From: Ilumatobacteraceae bacterium
Lineage (GTDB): Bacteria > Actinomycetota > Acidimicrobiia > Acidimicrobiales > Ilumatobacteraceae
NCBI GenBank assembly: GCA_022425725.1
Contig: JAKMEY010000059.1
Location: 1 to 64,000, forward strand
DNA: 64,000 nt
Direction: 5' to 3'
Part shown: in pieces, positions 24,086 to 34,339 of the stretch
Numbering within the stretch: the stretch's first letter is position 1
How the letters are laid out: every line of letters starts with the position of its first letter
Made by a program: the position numbers and the translations under genes
Notes under the pieces: model-generated
Databases searched by the model: none
The model's input: the letters and a program-made list of their open reading frames with translations, nothing else
Told to the model about the DNA's origin: nothing

Positions 24086-27000
24086 CTAGCGGCGATCGGT
24101 TGCAACAACATGAATTACTTCGTCGCCGCTCACAATCTGCATCGAGCTTTCAACTGCAAGCGTTTCATTTTCAACCATCGTTTGATGAGCAGTGAACGCA
24201 TCTGCAACCACTTCGGAAATCTCCAATGTGAGTGAAATGCGGTCGCTCACATCAAGTTCCGCCTCTCGGCGAGCAGTCTGGATTCGACGAATAAGATCGC
24301 GACCAACACCCTCACGCTCCAACTCAGGAGTGACCACAGTGTCGAGCACAACGATCCCGCCCTTACCAGGCAAAGTTGCCGCAGCACCTTCTGCATCAGA
24401 CACTAATCGGAACTCAAACTCACCTTCGACGAGGTCAATACCGCCAACGGTGACCACCCCATCGTCAAATGACCAGTCACCCGCTTTATGAGCACCGATT
24501 ACTTTCTGAGTATCGCCTCCCAAACGCGGCCCAAGCGCCTTCGGCAGCAGCACCAACTCCTCAGTTCCGTGGTCGGCAACTCGATCGGTGAGGTCAACCG
24601 ATTTCACATTGACCTCATCACGCAAAATATCGATATGCGGTTGGACGAGAGCAACATCGGGCGTCGCAAGCGTCGCCGAGGCGAGCGGCAAACGCACGCG
24701 CAGTCCCTCTGACTTACGAAGCGACAGCAGCGTCGAACAGGCATCTCGCACACGGCGCATCCCAATCGCTAATTCGCGATCTCGTGGAAGGTCTTCAGAC
24801 GACGGCCAATCTTGATGATGAACACTTCCTTCACCGGTAAGCCCAGAGTGAACTTGCTCCGCCACCATTGGCAACAACGGTGCAGCAACCCTCGTAAACA
24901 GAACAAGAGCGGTATGCAACGTATCGATTGCATCTTGGTCGCCCTCCCAGAACCGGTCTCGGCTGCGGCGAATGAACCAGTTGGTCAATGTGTCGAGAAA
25001 CCCCTGCACCTGCTCGCAGGCCCCATAGAGGTCGTAAGCATCCATCGACGCGGTCACGGCATCGATTAACTCGGCGAGTTCACCAAGCAGGTATCGGTCG
25101 AGAACGTCCTCTTGATCGGTTCGGAACGAGCCGGTGGTTCCCGCTGCGCCCGCATACAGCGTCAAGAAGTAGTAGGCGTTCCATAGCGGCAACACCACTT
25201 GCCGAACAGTGTCACGCATTCCGGTTTCAGTGACCGAGAAATCTGATCCTCTCAGGATCGGCGATGACAGCAGATACCAGCGCATCGCGTCTGAGCCGTA
25301 GACCTCGAACATCTGATTTGGGTCTGGGTAGTTCTTCAGCGACTTCGACATTTTTGCCCCATCGTCACCGAGGACGATGCCGTGGCTGACACAGTTTGAG
25401 AAGGCAGGGCGGTCAAAGAGAGCGGTTGCGAGCACGTGCATCGTGTAGAACCAGCCTCTGGTTTGACCTAAGTATTCAACGATGAAGTCACCCGGGTAGT
25501 GATGCTCAAACCATTCGGCATTCTCAAACGGGTAATGCACTTGGGCGAACGGCATCGACCCTGATTCAAACCAGCAGTCAAGAACCTCTGGGACACGACG
25601 CATCATCGATGTCCCGGACGGATCATCGGGGTTGGGTCGGACGAGTTCATCGATGACTGGCCGGTGCAAATCTGCTACTCGGACTCCAAAATCAGCTTCA
25701 AGTTCTGCGACCGAGCCATAGACATCGATGCGAGGGAACTCAGGGTTGTCGCTCACCCACACCGGGATCGGCGAACCCCAGAACCGGTTTCGACTGATCG
25801 ACCAATCTCGGGCATTCTCTAGCCACTTTCCAAAACTGCCGTCTTTCACATGCGAGGGAACCCAGTTGATCTGCTGGTTGAGTTCAACCATGCGATCTTT
25901 CACGTCGGTTACCTTCACAAACCACGACGAAATCGCTCGGTATACGAGGGGCTCAGCGCAACGCCAGCAGTGCGGGTACGAGTGCATGTACGAGTCGTGT
26001 CGAACGAGACGGCCTGAATCTTTGAGCGAACGGATAATGAGAGGGTTTGCGTCGAACACGTGCTGTCCAACCCAGTCTGAGATTTCTGCCGTGTACTGAC
26101 CGTGTTCGTCCATCGGGCAGACCGTCTCGATACCAGCTGCGTTACACGCGTTTTGGTCTTCTTCACCGAAGCCAGGTGCCATGTGAACAATTCCTGTGCC
26201 GTCTTCCGTTGAGACAAAATCAGCCGACAACACCTGAAACGCGTTCGGCATTTCCTCGAAGTAATCGAATAGAGGCGAGTAACGACGGCCGACCAGATCA
26301 GACCCCTTCAATGACCCCACCTGCACTGCCTCGCCTAGTTGTGCCTCGTAGGCACCGAGTCGAGATTCGGCAATGATCCAACGCTCACCTTCGGCTTCAA
26401 GAACTGCGTAGTCAATGTCTGGGCCGACTGCGAGGGCGAGGTTTGATGGAAGTGTCCATGGCGTCGTCGTCCACGCAAGGATGCGCTCCCCTGTTTCCAA
26501 CTGGAACCAGACGGTCACCGCAGGGTCTTGACGATCTCGGTAAACGTCGTCCATGCGGGTCTCCGTGTTCGACAGCGGTGTCTCGCATCGCCAGCAATAC
26601 GCGAGAACACGGAACCCCTCGTAGATCAGGCCCTTGTCCCACAGTGTCTTGAACGCCCACATGACACTTTCCATGTAGTCGAGATCAAGCGTCTTGTAAT
26701 CATTGTCAAAATCAACCCAGCGAGCTTGACGGGTGACGTAATCACGCCATTCTTCGGTGAACTGCAGCACACTTGAACGACAGGCATCGTTGAATTTGTC
26801 AACTCCGAACGCGCTGATTTCAGGGTGGCCAGATATGCCGAGCTCTTTCTCGGCTTGGACCTCGGCCGGTAAGCCATGACAATCCCAACCGAATCGACGC
26901 TCAACTCGACGGCCTCGCATCGTCTGGTAGCGCGGAATTGCGTCTTTGACGTATCCGGTGAGCAAATGACCATAATGCGGTAACCCATTCGCAAAAGGTG

Positions 27001-27151
27001 GGCCGTCATAGAAGACAAATTCATTTGACCCGTCGGTACCGGCATCTCGCATGTCGATTGACTGCTGGAATGAGTGCTCACGAGCCCACCGGGCAAGCAC
27101 CTCATTTTCCAGAGCAGGCAGATTAGGTTGCGAGGAGACAGGGGGGTACAT
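24086..27151 (-). CDS. ileS: Isoleucyl-tRNA synthetase
   Basis: 1,021 residues. Charges tRNA-Ile with isoleucine in the cytoplasm and edits mischarged valine. The class I signature HIGH appears as HYGH (residues 59-62) and KMSKS as KMSKSLKN (about residue 600). The CP1 editing domain contains [16 protein letters not shown]. The sequence [20 protein letters not shown] and the overall length place it with the eukaryote-like class of IleRS found in mycobacteria and other actinobacteria, a class often naturally mupirocin-tolerant. I looked for a T-box leader in the 72-base gap upstream and saw none. Confidence 0.95.
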   Translation of the reverse strand: MYPPVSSQPNLPALENEVLARWAREHSFQQSIDMRDAGTDGSNEFVFYDGPPFANGLPHYGHLLTGYVKDAIPRYQTMRGRRVERRFGWDCHGLPAEVQAEKELGISGHPEISAFGVDKFNDACRSSVLQFTEEWRDYVTRQARWVDFDNDYKTLDLDYMESVMWAFKTLWDKGLIYEGFRVLAYCWRCETPLSNTETRMDDVYRDRQDPAVTVWFQLETGERILAWTTTPWTLPSNLALAVGPDIDYAVLEAEGERWIIAESRLGAYEAQLGEAVQVGSLKGSDLVGRRYSPLFDYFEEMPNAFQVLSADFVSTEDGTGIVHMAPGFGEEDQNACNAAGIETVCPMDEHGQYTAEISDWVGQHVFDANPLIIRSLKDSGRLVRHDSYMHSYPHCWRCAEPLVYRAISSWFVKVTDVKDRMVELNQQINWVPSHVKDGSFGKWLENARDWSISRNRFWGSPIPVWVSDNPEFPRIDVYGSVAELEADFGVRVADLHRPVIDELVRPNPDDPSGTSMMRRVPEVLDCWFESGSMPFAQVHYPFENAEWFEHHYPGDFIVEYLGQTRGWFYTMHVLATALFDRPAFSNCVSHGIVLGDDGAKMSKSLKNYPDPNQMFEVYGSDAMRWYLLSSPILRGSDFSVTETGMRDTVRQVVLPLWNAYYFLTLYAGAAGTTGSFRTDQEDVLDRYLLGELAELIDAVTASMDAYDLYGACEQVQGFLDTLTNWFIRRSRDRFWEGDQDAIDTLHTALVLFTRVAAPLLPMVAEQVHSGLTGEGSVHHQDWPSSEDLPRDRELAIGMRRVRDACSTLLSLRKSEGLRVRLPLASATLATPDVALVQPHIDILRDEVNVKSVDLTDRVADHGTEELVLLPKALGPRLGGDTQKVIGAHKAGDWSFDDGVVTVGGIDLVEGEFEFRLVSDAEGAAATLPGKGGIVVLDTVVTPELEREGVGRDLIRRIQTARREAELDVSDRISLTLEISEVVADAFTAHQTMVENETLAVESSMQIVSGDEVIHVVATDRR

Positions 27152-27223
27152 ACGACGTCCAGTGAGAGTGAATTGGCCTTGGTAATGCTACCGAGGGAGC
27201 CGGTATGCCGTACGGCCGCCAGT

Positions 27224-27742
27224 TCAGCCGTCTGCGTGAGGTCCGCCTGTTGGTCTCAACAGGTAGACGCCATTTGCGACTTTCTCCATCGATCCGTCAA
27301 GCGCATAACACAACCCACTTGCGAAGTCGATCAACCGACGCGCAACATCGCGTTCACATGCATCGAGATTCATGATGACCGGCTGTCCCCGCTTCAGCGT
27401 GTCGGCGACCTCTTGAGCCTGATCAAATCGGGCAGGGCGAATCGCTTGAGGTTCGCCAGATCCCGCTCTTGACGCTTTCTGGGAGCGCACCATCACCCCG
27501 GAGTCATCGCTCGATGACTGACGTCGCGAAGGAGAGGCATCAAAGTCACGGCTCGGGAACACCGGTCGACCGCTACCTGTGTTGTCGGGCTGCTCGATAT
27601 CGTCATCGGCAGATGGCCCAGGCCGAGAAGCGACTTCACCACGACGTTGACGAGGTTCGTACTCTTCGTCGAATTCGTCGTCGTAATAGGCTTCGTCGGG
27701 ACCAAGACCCAAGTAGTCCATTGTGCGCTTCCACAGAGACAT
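27224..27742 (-). CDS. sepF: Cell division protein SepF
   Basis: 172 residues. SepF is a membrane-binding partner of FtsZ that tethers the Z ring; in actinobacteria, which lack FtsA, it is the main anchor. The N-terminus MSLWKRTMDYLGLG is the amphipathic membrane-targeting helix, followed by an acidic, Arg/Ser-rich disordered linker (about residues 20-90). The folded domain (RPARFDQAQEVADTLKRGQP, VIMNLDACERDVARRLIDFA, SGLCYALDGSMEKVANGVYL) is intact. Lies between yggS and ileS in the division cluster, two genes downstream of ftsZ. Confidence 0.95.
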   Translation of the reverse strand: MSLWKRTMDYLGLGPDEAYYDDEFDEEYEPRQRRGEVASRPGPSADDDIEQPDNTGSGRPVFPSRDFDASPSRRQSSSDDSGVMVRSQKASRAGSGEPQAIRPARFDQAQEVADTLKRGQPVIMNLDACERDVARRLIDFASGLCYALDGSMEKVANGVYLLRPTGGPHADG

Positions 27743-27805
27743 ACCGATTTCCTCCTCAGTTCCACAGGCTAACTCACCGAAACGTTGCCGTCGCGGAGGG
27801 TCTCA

Positions 27806-28462
27806 CTAGTTTCTGTTGCCCAGAATTGCACTTCCAAGACGAATCATCGTGGAGCCTTGTTCGATCGCAATGTTGAGGTCGCCCGACATTCCGTAATTTC
27901 TGATCTGAAGGCCATGTTCAGATGCGAGCTCGTCGACACACCGGAACGCCGCCCGGGTCTCATCTTCTCGGGCTGAGGTTGGCCCGACAGCCATAAGACC
28001 CTCAACATGGAGTCCTTGGTCAAGCGCACGGGTGATCAGTTCTGGTAGAGCGTCGGGCAGGCATCCCCCCTTTGACGTTTCGCCGGTGGCGTTGACCTGC
28101 AGGTGTATCCGCGTCGAAGGCATACGTTTTGAGATTTCGTCAATGAGCGACGCTCTGTCAACGCTCGCTACACAGTCGACAAGGCCTGCGATCATCCGAA
28201 CTTTGTTCGTCTGCAGTTGCCCGATGAACTGAACGCTGACCCCACTGGCTCTCACAGCCTCAATTGCTGAGGCTTTGTCACGGACTTCTTGAGCGTAATT
28301 TTCTCCAACGAATTGAGCGCCCGCCTCGGCCACGGCAAGCACCACCTCTTGCGGGTGAGTTTTTGTGACGACGACAAGATCAATCGGACGCGATGTCGCT
28401 GATGCGATCTGCTGGGAAACGGCAGCAATCCGCTCTCGAATCGCCGACACCGAAAGGTCCAT
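27806..28462 (-). CDS. yggS: YggS-type pyridoxal-phosphate homeostasis protein
   Basis: 218 residues. A single-domain PLP-binding TIM-barrel protein that buffers pyridoxal phosphate and influences amino-acid pools; no enzyme reaction is established for the family. The PLP Lys is in LVVVTKTHPQEVV. Other conserved stretches are FVGENYAQEVRDKA, FIGQLQTNKVRMI (usually HFIGxLQxNK), VNATGETSKGGC and the phosphate-binding end SGDLNIAIEQGSTMIRLGSAI (split by the family's usual MSGDL motif). It stands between ftsZ and sepF, the common gram-positive order. The multicopper-oxidase-like pgeF often found beside it is absent. Confidence 0.95.
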   Translation of the reverse strand: MDLSVSAIRERIAAVSQQIASATSRPIDLVVVTKTHPQEVVLAVAEAGAQFVGENYAQEVRDKASAIEAVRASGVSVQFIGQLQTNKVRMIAGLVDCVASVDRASLIDEISKRMPSTRIHLQVNATGETSKGGCLPDALPELITRALDQGLHVEGLMAVGPTSAREDETRAAFRCVDELASEHGLQIRNYGMSGDLNIAIEQGSTMIRLGSAILGNRN

Positions 28463-28482
28463 ACAACGGACTCTGAGTGGGT

Positions 28483-29556
28483 TTACTTCAAGAACGACGG
28501 CACGTCGAAGCCGTCGTCTTCTTCGTCTTCAGACTCGTCATCGGTAAACAACTCTGAGAGGCGTGATGCGCCAGATGTCGGGGCACTTTCGACTCCAGAG
28601 ATCGAATCAACACGATCGAAACCGGCAGCAACCACGGTGATCTTTACCTCGTCACCCATCTCATCATCGATGACCGTTCCGAAAATGAGGTTGACGTCGG
28701 GGTGCGCAACCGCATGGATGATCTCCGCAGCTGCATTCATTTCAAAGAGACCCATGCTGGACGGCCCGGTGATATTGAGAAGCACACCGCGTGCGCCATC
28801 GATAGCCGATTCGAGCAGTGGACTCGAGATCGCCGCTTTCGCTGCGGCTACCGCACGCTCGTCACCGCCTGCTTGGCCAATACCCATGAGGGCAGAGCCA
28901 GCCTCTGACAGCACCATGCGAACATCGGCGAAGTCGGTGTTGATAAGGCCAGGAATCGTCAAAAGGTTGGTGATACCCGAGACTCCGTCGAGTAAGACGT
29001 CATCTGCCATCTTGAACGCACTCAGCACGCTCGTCTTTTCATTTGCCACCGACAGGAGACGGTCGTTTGGAATAACGATCAACGTGTCAACTTTTTCTTT
29101 CAACCGCTGAATGCCTGACTCGGCCTGCACCGCACGGCGACGCCCTTCGAAGGCGAACGGCCGCGTCACAACGCCGATGGTCAGCGCTCCGACATTTCGA
29201 GCAATTTCTGCAATGACAGGTGCTGCGCCTGTGCCGGTGCCACCCCCTTCACCCGCAGTGATGAACACCATGTCGGCGCCCTTCACGAGCTCAGTAATTT
29301 CAGATTCGTGCGCCTCGGCCGCGCTGCGACCGACATCTGGATCGCTGCCTGCACCCAATCCTCGAGTGAGCTCACGGCCGATATCGAGTTTGATATCGGC
29401 ATCGCTCATCAGCAGCGCCTGAGCATCGGTGTTCACAGCAATAAATTCGACGCCTCGAAGACCGGCGTCGATCATACGGTTAACTGCGTTGACGCCACCG
29501 CCGCCAACACCAATCACCTTGATCACTGCGAGATAGTTCTGCGGTGAGCCAGCCAT
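28483..29556 (-). CDS. ftsZ: Cell division GTPase FtsZ
   Basis: 357 residues from ATG 29556, chosen because a GAGAGGAA ribosome site lies just ahead; the frame extends seven codons further upstream. Tubulin homologue that polymerises into the Z ring. It has [20 protein letters not shown], the GTP-binding tubulin signature [18 protein letters not shown], the T7-loop region and a conserved C-terminal peptide [11 protein letters not shown] that binds SepF and other partners. The acidic linker before it ([10 protein letters not shown]) is short. The 187 bases between ftsQ and ftsZ are the longest internal gap in this part of the cluster, suggesting an additional promoter. Confidence 0.96.
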   Translation of the reverse strand: MAGSPQNYLAVIKVIGVGGGGVNAVNRMIDAGLRGVEFIAVNTDAQALLMSDADIKLDIGRELTRGLGAGSDPDVGRSAAEAHESEITELVKGADMVFITAGEGGGTGTGAAPVIAEIARNVGALTIGVVTRPFAFEGRRRAVQAESGIQRLKEKVDTLIVIPNDRLLSVANEKTSVLSAFKMADDVLLDGVSGITNLLTIPGLINTDFADVRMVLSEAGSALMGIGQAGGDERAVAAAKAAISSPLLESAIDGARGVLLNITGPSSMGLFEMNAAAEIIHAVAHPDVNLIFGTVIDDEMGDEVKITVVAAGFDRVDSISGVESAPTSGASRLSELFTDDESEDEEDDGFDVPSFLK

Positions 29557-29668
29557 TACACGTTCCTCTCTGAACAACCCCTGCTACTTGCCCTGTGTAG
29601 CACAGCCACAGTGGGCGGCGAGCAAGCGAGTCGAGGTTCACGTTTCATCATCAGATTTTCTGCCAGCC

Positions 29669-29699
29669 TGAGGTCATACGAGTTTTGTCGTAGGTCTCA
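29669..29699 (-). other. Imperfect inverted repeat in the ftsQ-ftsZ gap
   Basis: Outer arms TGAG/CTCA and inner arms TACGA/TCGTA flank the loop CAAAAC, with a small mismatched internal bulge between the two stem segments. It may be a weak terminator of ftsQ, an operator, or a leader structure of ftsZ. No clear -35/-10 pair could be fixed in this gap. Confidence 0.3.
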
Positions 29700-29743
29700 G
29701 CAACACGGTGATGTTACCGCAGAGGCACCCCTCCATTCACGAA

Positions 29744-30700
29744 TCACTCACCAAGAATGACTTCGTCGGTTGAAACGTCGACCGTTGCTCCTGGAAGCAA
29801 TTCCCCAGCCGACAAGACCGTTTCAAGGCGAACTAACTTCGGAAAGAGCTCACGCGCAGCTCCGAATTTGATGAGCGTGCCGTCGTCGAGGGTGACACGA
29901 AGGTCGGTGCCGGCCGCATCGACCTCGATGAGACTCACACGATCGCGGATACCAGCGGTGAGAACCGCACCGAGCGCTGCCGCTCCCGTCGGGCCGGGTG
30001 GGGCGAATTCACCTACCCCGAGGTTTGAGGTGTCATCTGAGGTGAGGAGCAAATATTCAAATGGCCACCCATCGATGACATCAAGCACACGACCGTCTGC
30101 ATCGAGTACGCGGAAGAGGCCATCGGGTCCGGGAATAGACAACACTGGCTCACGCTCTCGTATATCGATGACCAACCCGAATGGCCAATCGGTGCGAACC
30201 GAAGACTCAGCAACCCAGGCAATTGCGTCGATTTGCTCCTCAATCGCATCGGTGTCAACGAGAACAACCGGCGTACCCAGCACTTCGTCAATGATGGCAT
30301 CGAGTTGCACCGGGTTTGTGTAGACGTTTCCGGTAACCCGAACATCCCCTGAACGCACCCCAAACCATGAAGACCCCAGCACGGCAAGAACTGCAATTGC
30401 GAGGACGAGCACGACAAGCGCCCCAATGGCACGAACGAGCCGTCGCCGGCCAAGCGCTCGGCGCACCGCTGCTCGACGAGCCCGAACTCGCCCGTCCATC
30501 GACCGACGAGGAGCAGGGTTTGCTGCCGGCCTGCGGCGTTCATCTTCGTCGAAGATGAGCACTTTGCGGCGAGATCCACCCTTTCCAGTGAGGTCGCCGT
30601 CGACGTATACCGAGTCTGGTGGCCCGTCATCAGAGATGGAGATCTTGCGTCGAAAGCCTGGGTCTATCGACCGACCCGAACGCTCATCTTTGGAGACCAT
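29744..30700 (-). CDS. ftsQ: Cell division protein FtsQ
   Basis: 318 residues. A bitopic division protein that links FtsL and other periplasmic-side components to the ring. A long basic, disordered cytoplasmic N-terminus (about residues 1-85) is followed by one membrane span (AIGALVVLVLAIAVLAVLG). The extracellular POTRA domain begins at GVRSGDVRVTGNVYTNPVQL, followed by the beta domain (WVAESSVRTDWPFGLVIDIR, VLDVIDGWPFEYLLL). Position between murB and ftsZ is canonical. Confidence 0.93.
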   Translation of the reverse strand: MVSKDERSGRSIDPGFRRKISISDDGPPDSVYVDGDLTGKGGSRRKVLIFDEDERRRPAANPAPRRSMDGRVRARRAAVRRALGRRRLVRAIGALVVLVLAIAVLAVLGSSWFGVRSGDVRVTGNVYTNPVQLDAIIDEVLGTPVVLVDTDAIEEQIDAIAWVAESSVRTDWPFGLVIDIREREPVLSIPGPDGLFRVLDADGRVLDVIDGWPFEYLLLTSDDTSNLGVGEFAPPGPTGAAALGAVLTAGIRDRVSLIEVDAAGTDLRVTLDDGTLIKFGAARELFPKLVRLETVLSAGELLPGATVDVSTDEVILGE

Positions 30701-30728
30701 CGTCGTTGACGCTAGCGATCACATACCG

Positions 30729-31727
30729 TCAGACCGTGTCACCCACATGACCACCGGCTGCAACATCATCAAAACCAAAGAGTCGAACTTCTGACCTCAG
30801 GTCATACCCGGTGGCGTCGAACACTTGTCGGCGAACACTCTTCATCACTGCGCACACGTCATCGGCTTGCCCGTCGCTATCGGCTTGGATGAAATTCGCG
30901 TGCTTCGTCGACACCTCTGCAGATCCGATACGAAAACCTCGAAGCCCGAGTCCATCGATGAGCGCGCCTGCGCTCACCTCTCCTGGCACCGGGTTCACGA
31001 AGACTGATCCGCAGTTTTGTCCACCAGGTTGATGCTCCCTCCGCCATCGAACGATGTCCTCAACCCGCGTTGAGACGAGATCAGGGTCGCTCATCGAACC
31101 TCTAAATCGCGCTGAGAGGACCACATGGTGGTTGCTAAGAGCCGACGACCGAAAGTCAAGCTCTAATCGGTCGAGGCGCCAACGTTCTTGCTCACCTCGG
31201 CGGAGATCAACGATGTCGGCGTCAACGATGGCATCTGAAAGCTCAGCACCATGTCCTCCAGCATTCATTCGAACGGCTCCACCGATAGACCCAGGCACAC
31301 CGACCATCCACTCGAGCCCCGTCACTCCTATTGAGGCCATCCTCCTTGAGAGCACGGGCATCGCAACCGCCCCACCAACCTCGATGATGAGATCCTCTCC
31401 GGTTTTAAGGCCAGCGGTATCGGCTTTGATCCAATCTGAAAATGGCCCGAGGGTGATAACAACACCATGCCAACCCAAATCAGACACCAAAGTGTTCGAC
31501 CCTCTACCGAGCACAGCGAGGGGTGCGCCACGCGACGTTGCAGCGTTCCCAATCATGAGTAACTCGGCAACAGAGCTCACTTCAACTGCGCAAGTTGCGT
31601 AGCCGCCTACTCGGTAGGTCGTGTGACGCCCGAAGGGTGCATCACATTCGATTTTTTCTGCAAGATCTGAAGATTCTGCGCTGACGGTGTTGACGATGTC
31701 GTCGGCGTGCCACTCGCTTGCGCTCAC
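30729..31727 (-). CDS. murB: UDP-N-acetylenolpyruvoylglucosamine reductase
   Basis: 332 residues, starting with GTG that overlaps the murC stop (GTGA). Reduces the enolpyruvyl group to give UDP-MurNAc using NADPH and FAD. FAD-binding signatures are TTYRVGGYA, LGRGSNTLVSD, WMVGVPGSIGGAVRMNAGGHG and the catalytic-region NCGSVFVNPV with C-terminal ISTKHANF-like sequence (EVSTKHANFIQ). The Ser/acid pair expected in type I enzymes is compatible with NCGSVF. Lies between murC and ftsQ. Confidence 0.95.
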   Translation of the reverse strand: MSASEWHADDIVNTVSAESSDLAEKIECDAPFGRHTTYRVGGYATCAVEVSSVAELLMIGNAATSRGAPLAVLGRGSNTLVSDLGWHGVVITLGPFSDWIKADTAGLKTGEDLIIEVGGAVAMPVLSRRMASIGVTGLEWMVGVPGSIGGAVRMNAGGHGAELSDAIVDADIVDLRRGEQERWRLDRLELDFRSSALSNHHVVLSARFRGSMSDPDLVSTRVEDIVRWRREHQPGGQNCGSVFVNPVPGEVSAGALIDGLGLRGFRIGSAEVSTKHANFIQADSDGQADDVCAVMKSVRRQVFDATGYDLRSEVRLFGFDDVAAGGHVGDTV

Positions 31728-33175
31728 TGAGCAATGCCTTGCTCTCGGTTGCCTCGTGCCATCAGAAGCTCATCCGGCAATGTTGCGATATCACCACAAC
31801 CCATCGACAGGCAGAGATCACCAGGCCGCAATTCGCCTGCAAGAAACTTGACGAGTGATTCTCTTTTCGGCATCCACACCACTCGCAATTGAGGATGCGC
31901 CTCCAAGATGGCATTTACGACAAGTTTTCCGGTGACTCCCGGTATCGGTTGCGTTCCCGAGGAGTAAATGTCGGTGATCACGATGAGATCCGCATCGGAA
32001 AAACTCGAAGCGTACTGATCTGAAATCTCCGACATTCGGTTGAAACGATTCGGTTGAAATACCGCAACAACCCTCGACCAATCAGATGTCGATTCCCGAG
32101 TCGAAGCGAGCACTGCCTCAATCTCGGCTGGAAGGTGGGCGTAATCATCGACGAGCGTGGCTCCATCGGTGACGCCACGAACATCAAATCGCCGGGCAAC
32201 TCCGCCAAATGTTTCCAACGCTTCGGCCGCGACCGAAGGCTCAACGCCGAGTTCAACAGCAAGAGCAAGAGCGCCCAACGCATTGAGCACGTTGTGACGG
32301 CCCCGCATGGGAAGGTCGGCATCGGCGATGGTCTCTCCGTCACGCACCACGGAAAAGCGATTACCGTTCCGCTGAGGTTCAATGTGTACTGCCCGGTAGG
32401 AGGCGTCTTCGGCCGTCCCAAAGGTCACGACATTTCGGCCGCCAATCAGTCGTCGAGCAACAACACAGTCCACCCCAACGACGACAGGACCCTCAACCGC
32501 ATCGATATAACGCTCAAAACCTTCGATAACAGCATCAAAGGTGCCGTAATTGTCGAGATGATCGACATCCACGTTCGTGAGCACGGTGCCTGCAAGGGGA
32601 AGCCGCAGGTGGGTTCCATCGCTTTCATCTGCCTCAACAACAAACGTTCCAGAGTCTGACCACCTTGCACCGGTGCCAACATCGGCTACATCTCCCCCAA
32701 TAACGAAGCCTGGTTCGCGGCCTGCAGCCGCAAGCATCAGCATCAACATCGATGATGACGTCGTCTTGCCGTGTGTGCCGGCCACACCGTACGCATTCGT
32801 TCGGCGACAGATCGCTCCAAGAACTTCCGAGCGATGCACGGTTGGGATACCTCGCTTACGGGCCTCGTCGAGTTCATTGATATCGGCAGGAATTGCCGTC
32901 GAATATGTCACGACGTCAGCGTCATGCACATAACGCCGATCGTGGCCAATGTGCACCGTGACACCGCTTGCGCGCAAACGATCAAGCAACTGTCGTTCTC
33001 GAATATCGCTTCCCGAGACCGTATGACCCATCTCTGCAAGTGCGATCGCGATCGCACTCATTCCCGGACCACCAACACCAACGAGATGCACCCGTCGAGG
33101 CTGATCGAGTTCCCACGCAACCGCTTGACGGGGAAACACCTCGGCAAGCGGGTCAGGACTACTCAACATTGACAC
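31724..33175 (-). CDS. murC: UDP-N-acetylmuramate--L-alanine ligase
   Basis: 483 residues from GTG 33175 (an ATG lies two codons later). Adds L-alanine to UDP-MurNAc with ATP. The N-terminal Rossmann domain begins HLVGVGGPGMSAIAIALAEM, the ATP loop is AGTHGKTTSSSMLM, the central domain has VVEADESDGTHL and NVDVDHLDNYG, and the C-terminal domain DDYAHLPAEIEAVL and VFQPNRFNRM. In most MurC the motif is DYAHHPTE; here the second His is Leu (YAHLPAE), a minor variation. Fifty-two bases separate it from murG. Confidence 0.95.
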   Translation of the reverse strand: MSMLSSPDPLAEVFPRQAVAWELDQPRRVHLVGVGGPGMSAIAIALAEMGHTVSGSDIRERQLLDRLRASGVTVHIGHDRRYVHDADVVTYSTAIPADINELDEARKRGIPTVHRSEVLGAICRRTNAYGVAGTHGKTTSSSMLMLMLAAAGREPGFVIGGDVADVGTGARWSDSGTFVVEADESDGTHLRLPLAGTVLTNVDVDHLDNYGTFDAVIEGFERYIDAVEGPVVVGVDCVVARRLIGGRNVVTFGTAEDASYRAVHIEPQRNGNRFSVVRDGETIADADLPMRGRHNVLNALGALALAVELGVEPSVAAEALETFGGVARRFDVRGVTDGATLVDDYAHLPAEIEAVLASTRESTSDWSRVVAVFQPNRFNRMSEISDQYASSFSDADLIVITDIYSSGTQPIPGVTGKLVVNAILEAHPQLRVVWMPKRESLVKFLAGELRPGDLCLSMGCGDIATLPDELLMARGNREQGIAQ

Positions 33176-33227
33176 GTCGTCAGGCTACGACGCCCAGACC
33201 TGTCGAAGAGGGCACCACCGCCGCCCA

Positions 33228-34334
33228 TCACCTAATGGCATCGAGAATCTGTCGGGAAATTTCACCACTGTGGTGCACCTCGCCTATCTCTCTTGCACGA
33301 GATCCGACCGCAGATCGTTGTTCTTCATCATCGAGTAACGCCGAGAGCGCGGCGACCACCGCGGCCACGTCCTTATCGGGAACGAGAATGGCTCCTCCAG
33401 AATCAGATAGCCAGCGGACGTTCGCCACTTGATGATCTTCTGACGCCCCCGACCACGGAACAAGAACCGCCGGCGTACCAGTTGCTGCCACCTCATGGAC
33501 AGTGCTCGCCCCACCTCGACCAACGAACACGTCTGCGGCGGCGTATAAATCTTCTGCTTGTGCAACAAACTCCCTGCGCTGATACCAGACCGACCGGTCG
33601 CCATCTCGTTCACTCGGCCCGCTCACCCGTTGTTTGCCAGCGATGTGCAGAACAGCGAGGTCATCCCGGGAGGAATGGGTTTCGAGAAATTCATGGACCG
33701 CATCATTGAGTATCCCTGAGCCGAGCGAACCGCCCATCACCACAACAAGCATTCGGCCATCAGGCACCCCAAGTTGCTGGCGTGCCTCATCGGCATCAAC
33801 TGATCGATCAACCGAAAGTATCGAGCGCCTCAGCGGGGCACCAGCGACCACAGCCCTTCGAAGCGGGGACTCCTCGAACGCCACCAAGGTGACGGTTGAC
33901 CAGCGAGCTGCTAACCGGCTCGCCCGGCCAGGGGTCCGGTCGTAGCTCACCACAATGATCGGTCGACGTGCGACGACCGCGGCAATCACCGCCGGCAAGC
34001 TGGCATACCCACCTACCGAGACGACTGCTCTCACGTTCCAACGTCGAAACAGCGTCAACGACCGCATCGTTGCCAGAAACTGCTGAGTCACAAATTTCAG
34101 GGTTCGAGGCGACAGTTTCCGACTGATCCCGGTCACCGAAACAAAGGTTCCTTCGAACCCGCTTTGAGGAATAAGCGACGTTTCAACACCACGCTTTGCG
34201 CCCATGTAATGCAGACGCGAGCGATCAACACCAGCATCGACGAGCCCTTGCATCACTGCGATTGCAGGAAACACGTGACCTGCCGTTCCACCACCGGCAA
34301 CCACGATTCCTGCGGTGGCCGACTGAGCGCTCAT
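33228..34334 (-). CDS. murG: Lipid II-forming GlcNAc transferase MurG
   Basis: 368 residues from ATG 34334. The open frame extends to 34754, but that part lies inside ftsW and lacks similarity. MurG adds GlcNAc to lipid I at the inner face of the membrane. The glycine-rich GIVVAGGGTAGHVFPAIAVM is the family signature, followed by HYMGAKRGVETSLIPQSGF, VSVGGYASLPAVIAAV (often GxGGYxSxP), VMGGSLGSGILNDAV and, in the donor site, DVFVGRGGASTVHEVAATG. Starts five bases after ftsW. Confidence 0.95.
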   Translation of the reverse strand: MSAQSATAGIVVAGGGTAGHVFPAIAVMQGLVDAGVDRSRLHYMGAKRGVETSLIPQSGFEGTFVSVTGISRKLSPRTLKFVTQQFLATMRSLTLFRRWNVRAVVSVGGYASLPAVIAAVVARRPIIVVSYDRTPGRASRLAARWSTVTLVAFEESPLRRAVVAGAPLRRSILSVDRSVDADEARQQLGVPDGRMLVVVMGGSLGSGILNDAVHEFLETHSSRDDLAVLHIAGKQRVSGPSERDGDRSVWYQRREFVAQAEDLYAAADVFVGRGGASTVHEVAATGTPAVLVPWSGASEDHQVANVRWLSDSGGAILVPDKDVAAVVAALSALLDDEEQRSAVGSRAREIGEVHHSGEISRQILDAIR

Positions 34335-34339
34335 CACAC

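Noticed and set aside
27152-27223. Possible T-box riboswitch before ileS
   Set aside because: The 72-base gap lacks the conserved T-box bulge (TGGNACCGCG-like) and is too short for a standard element.
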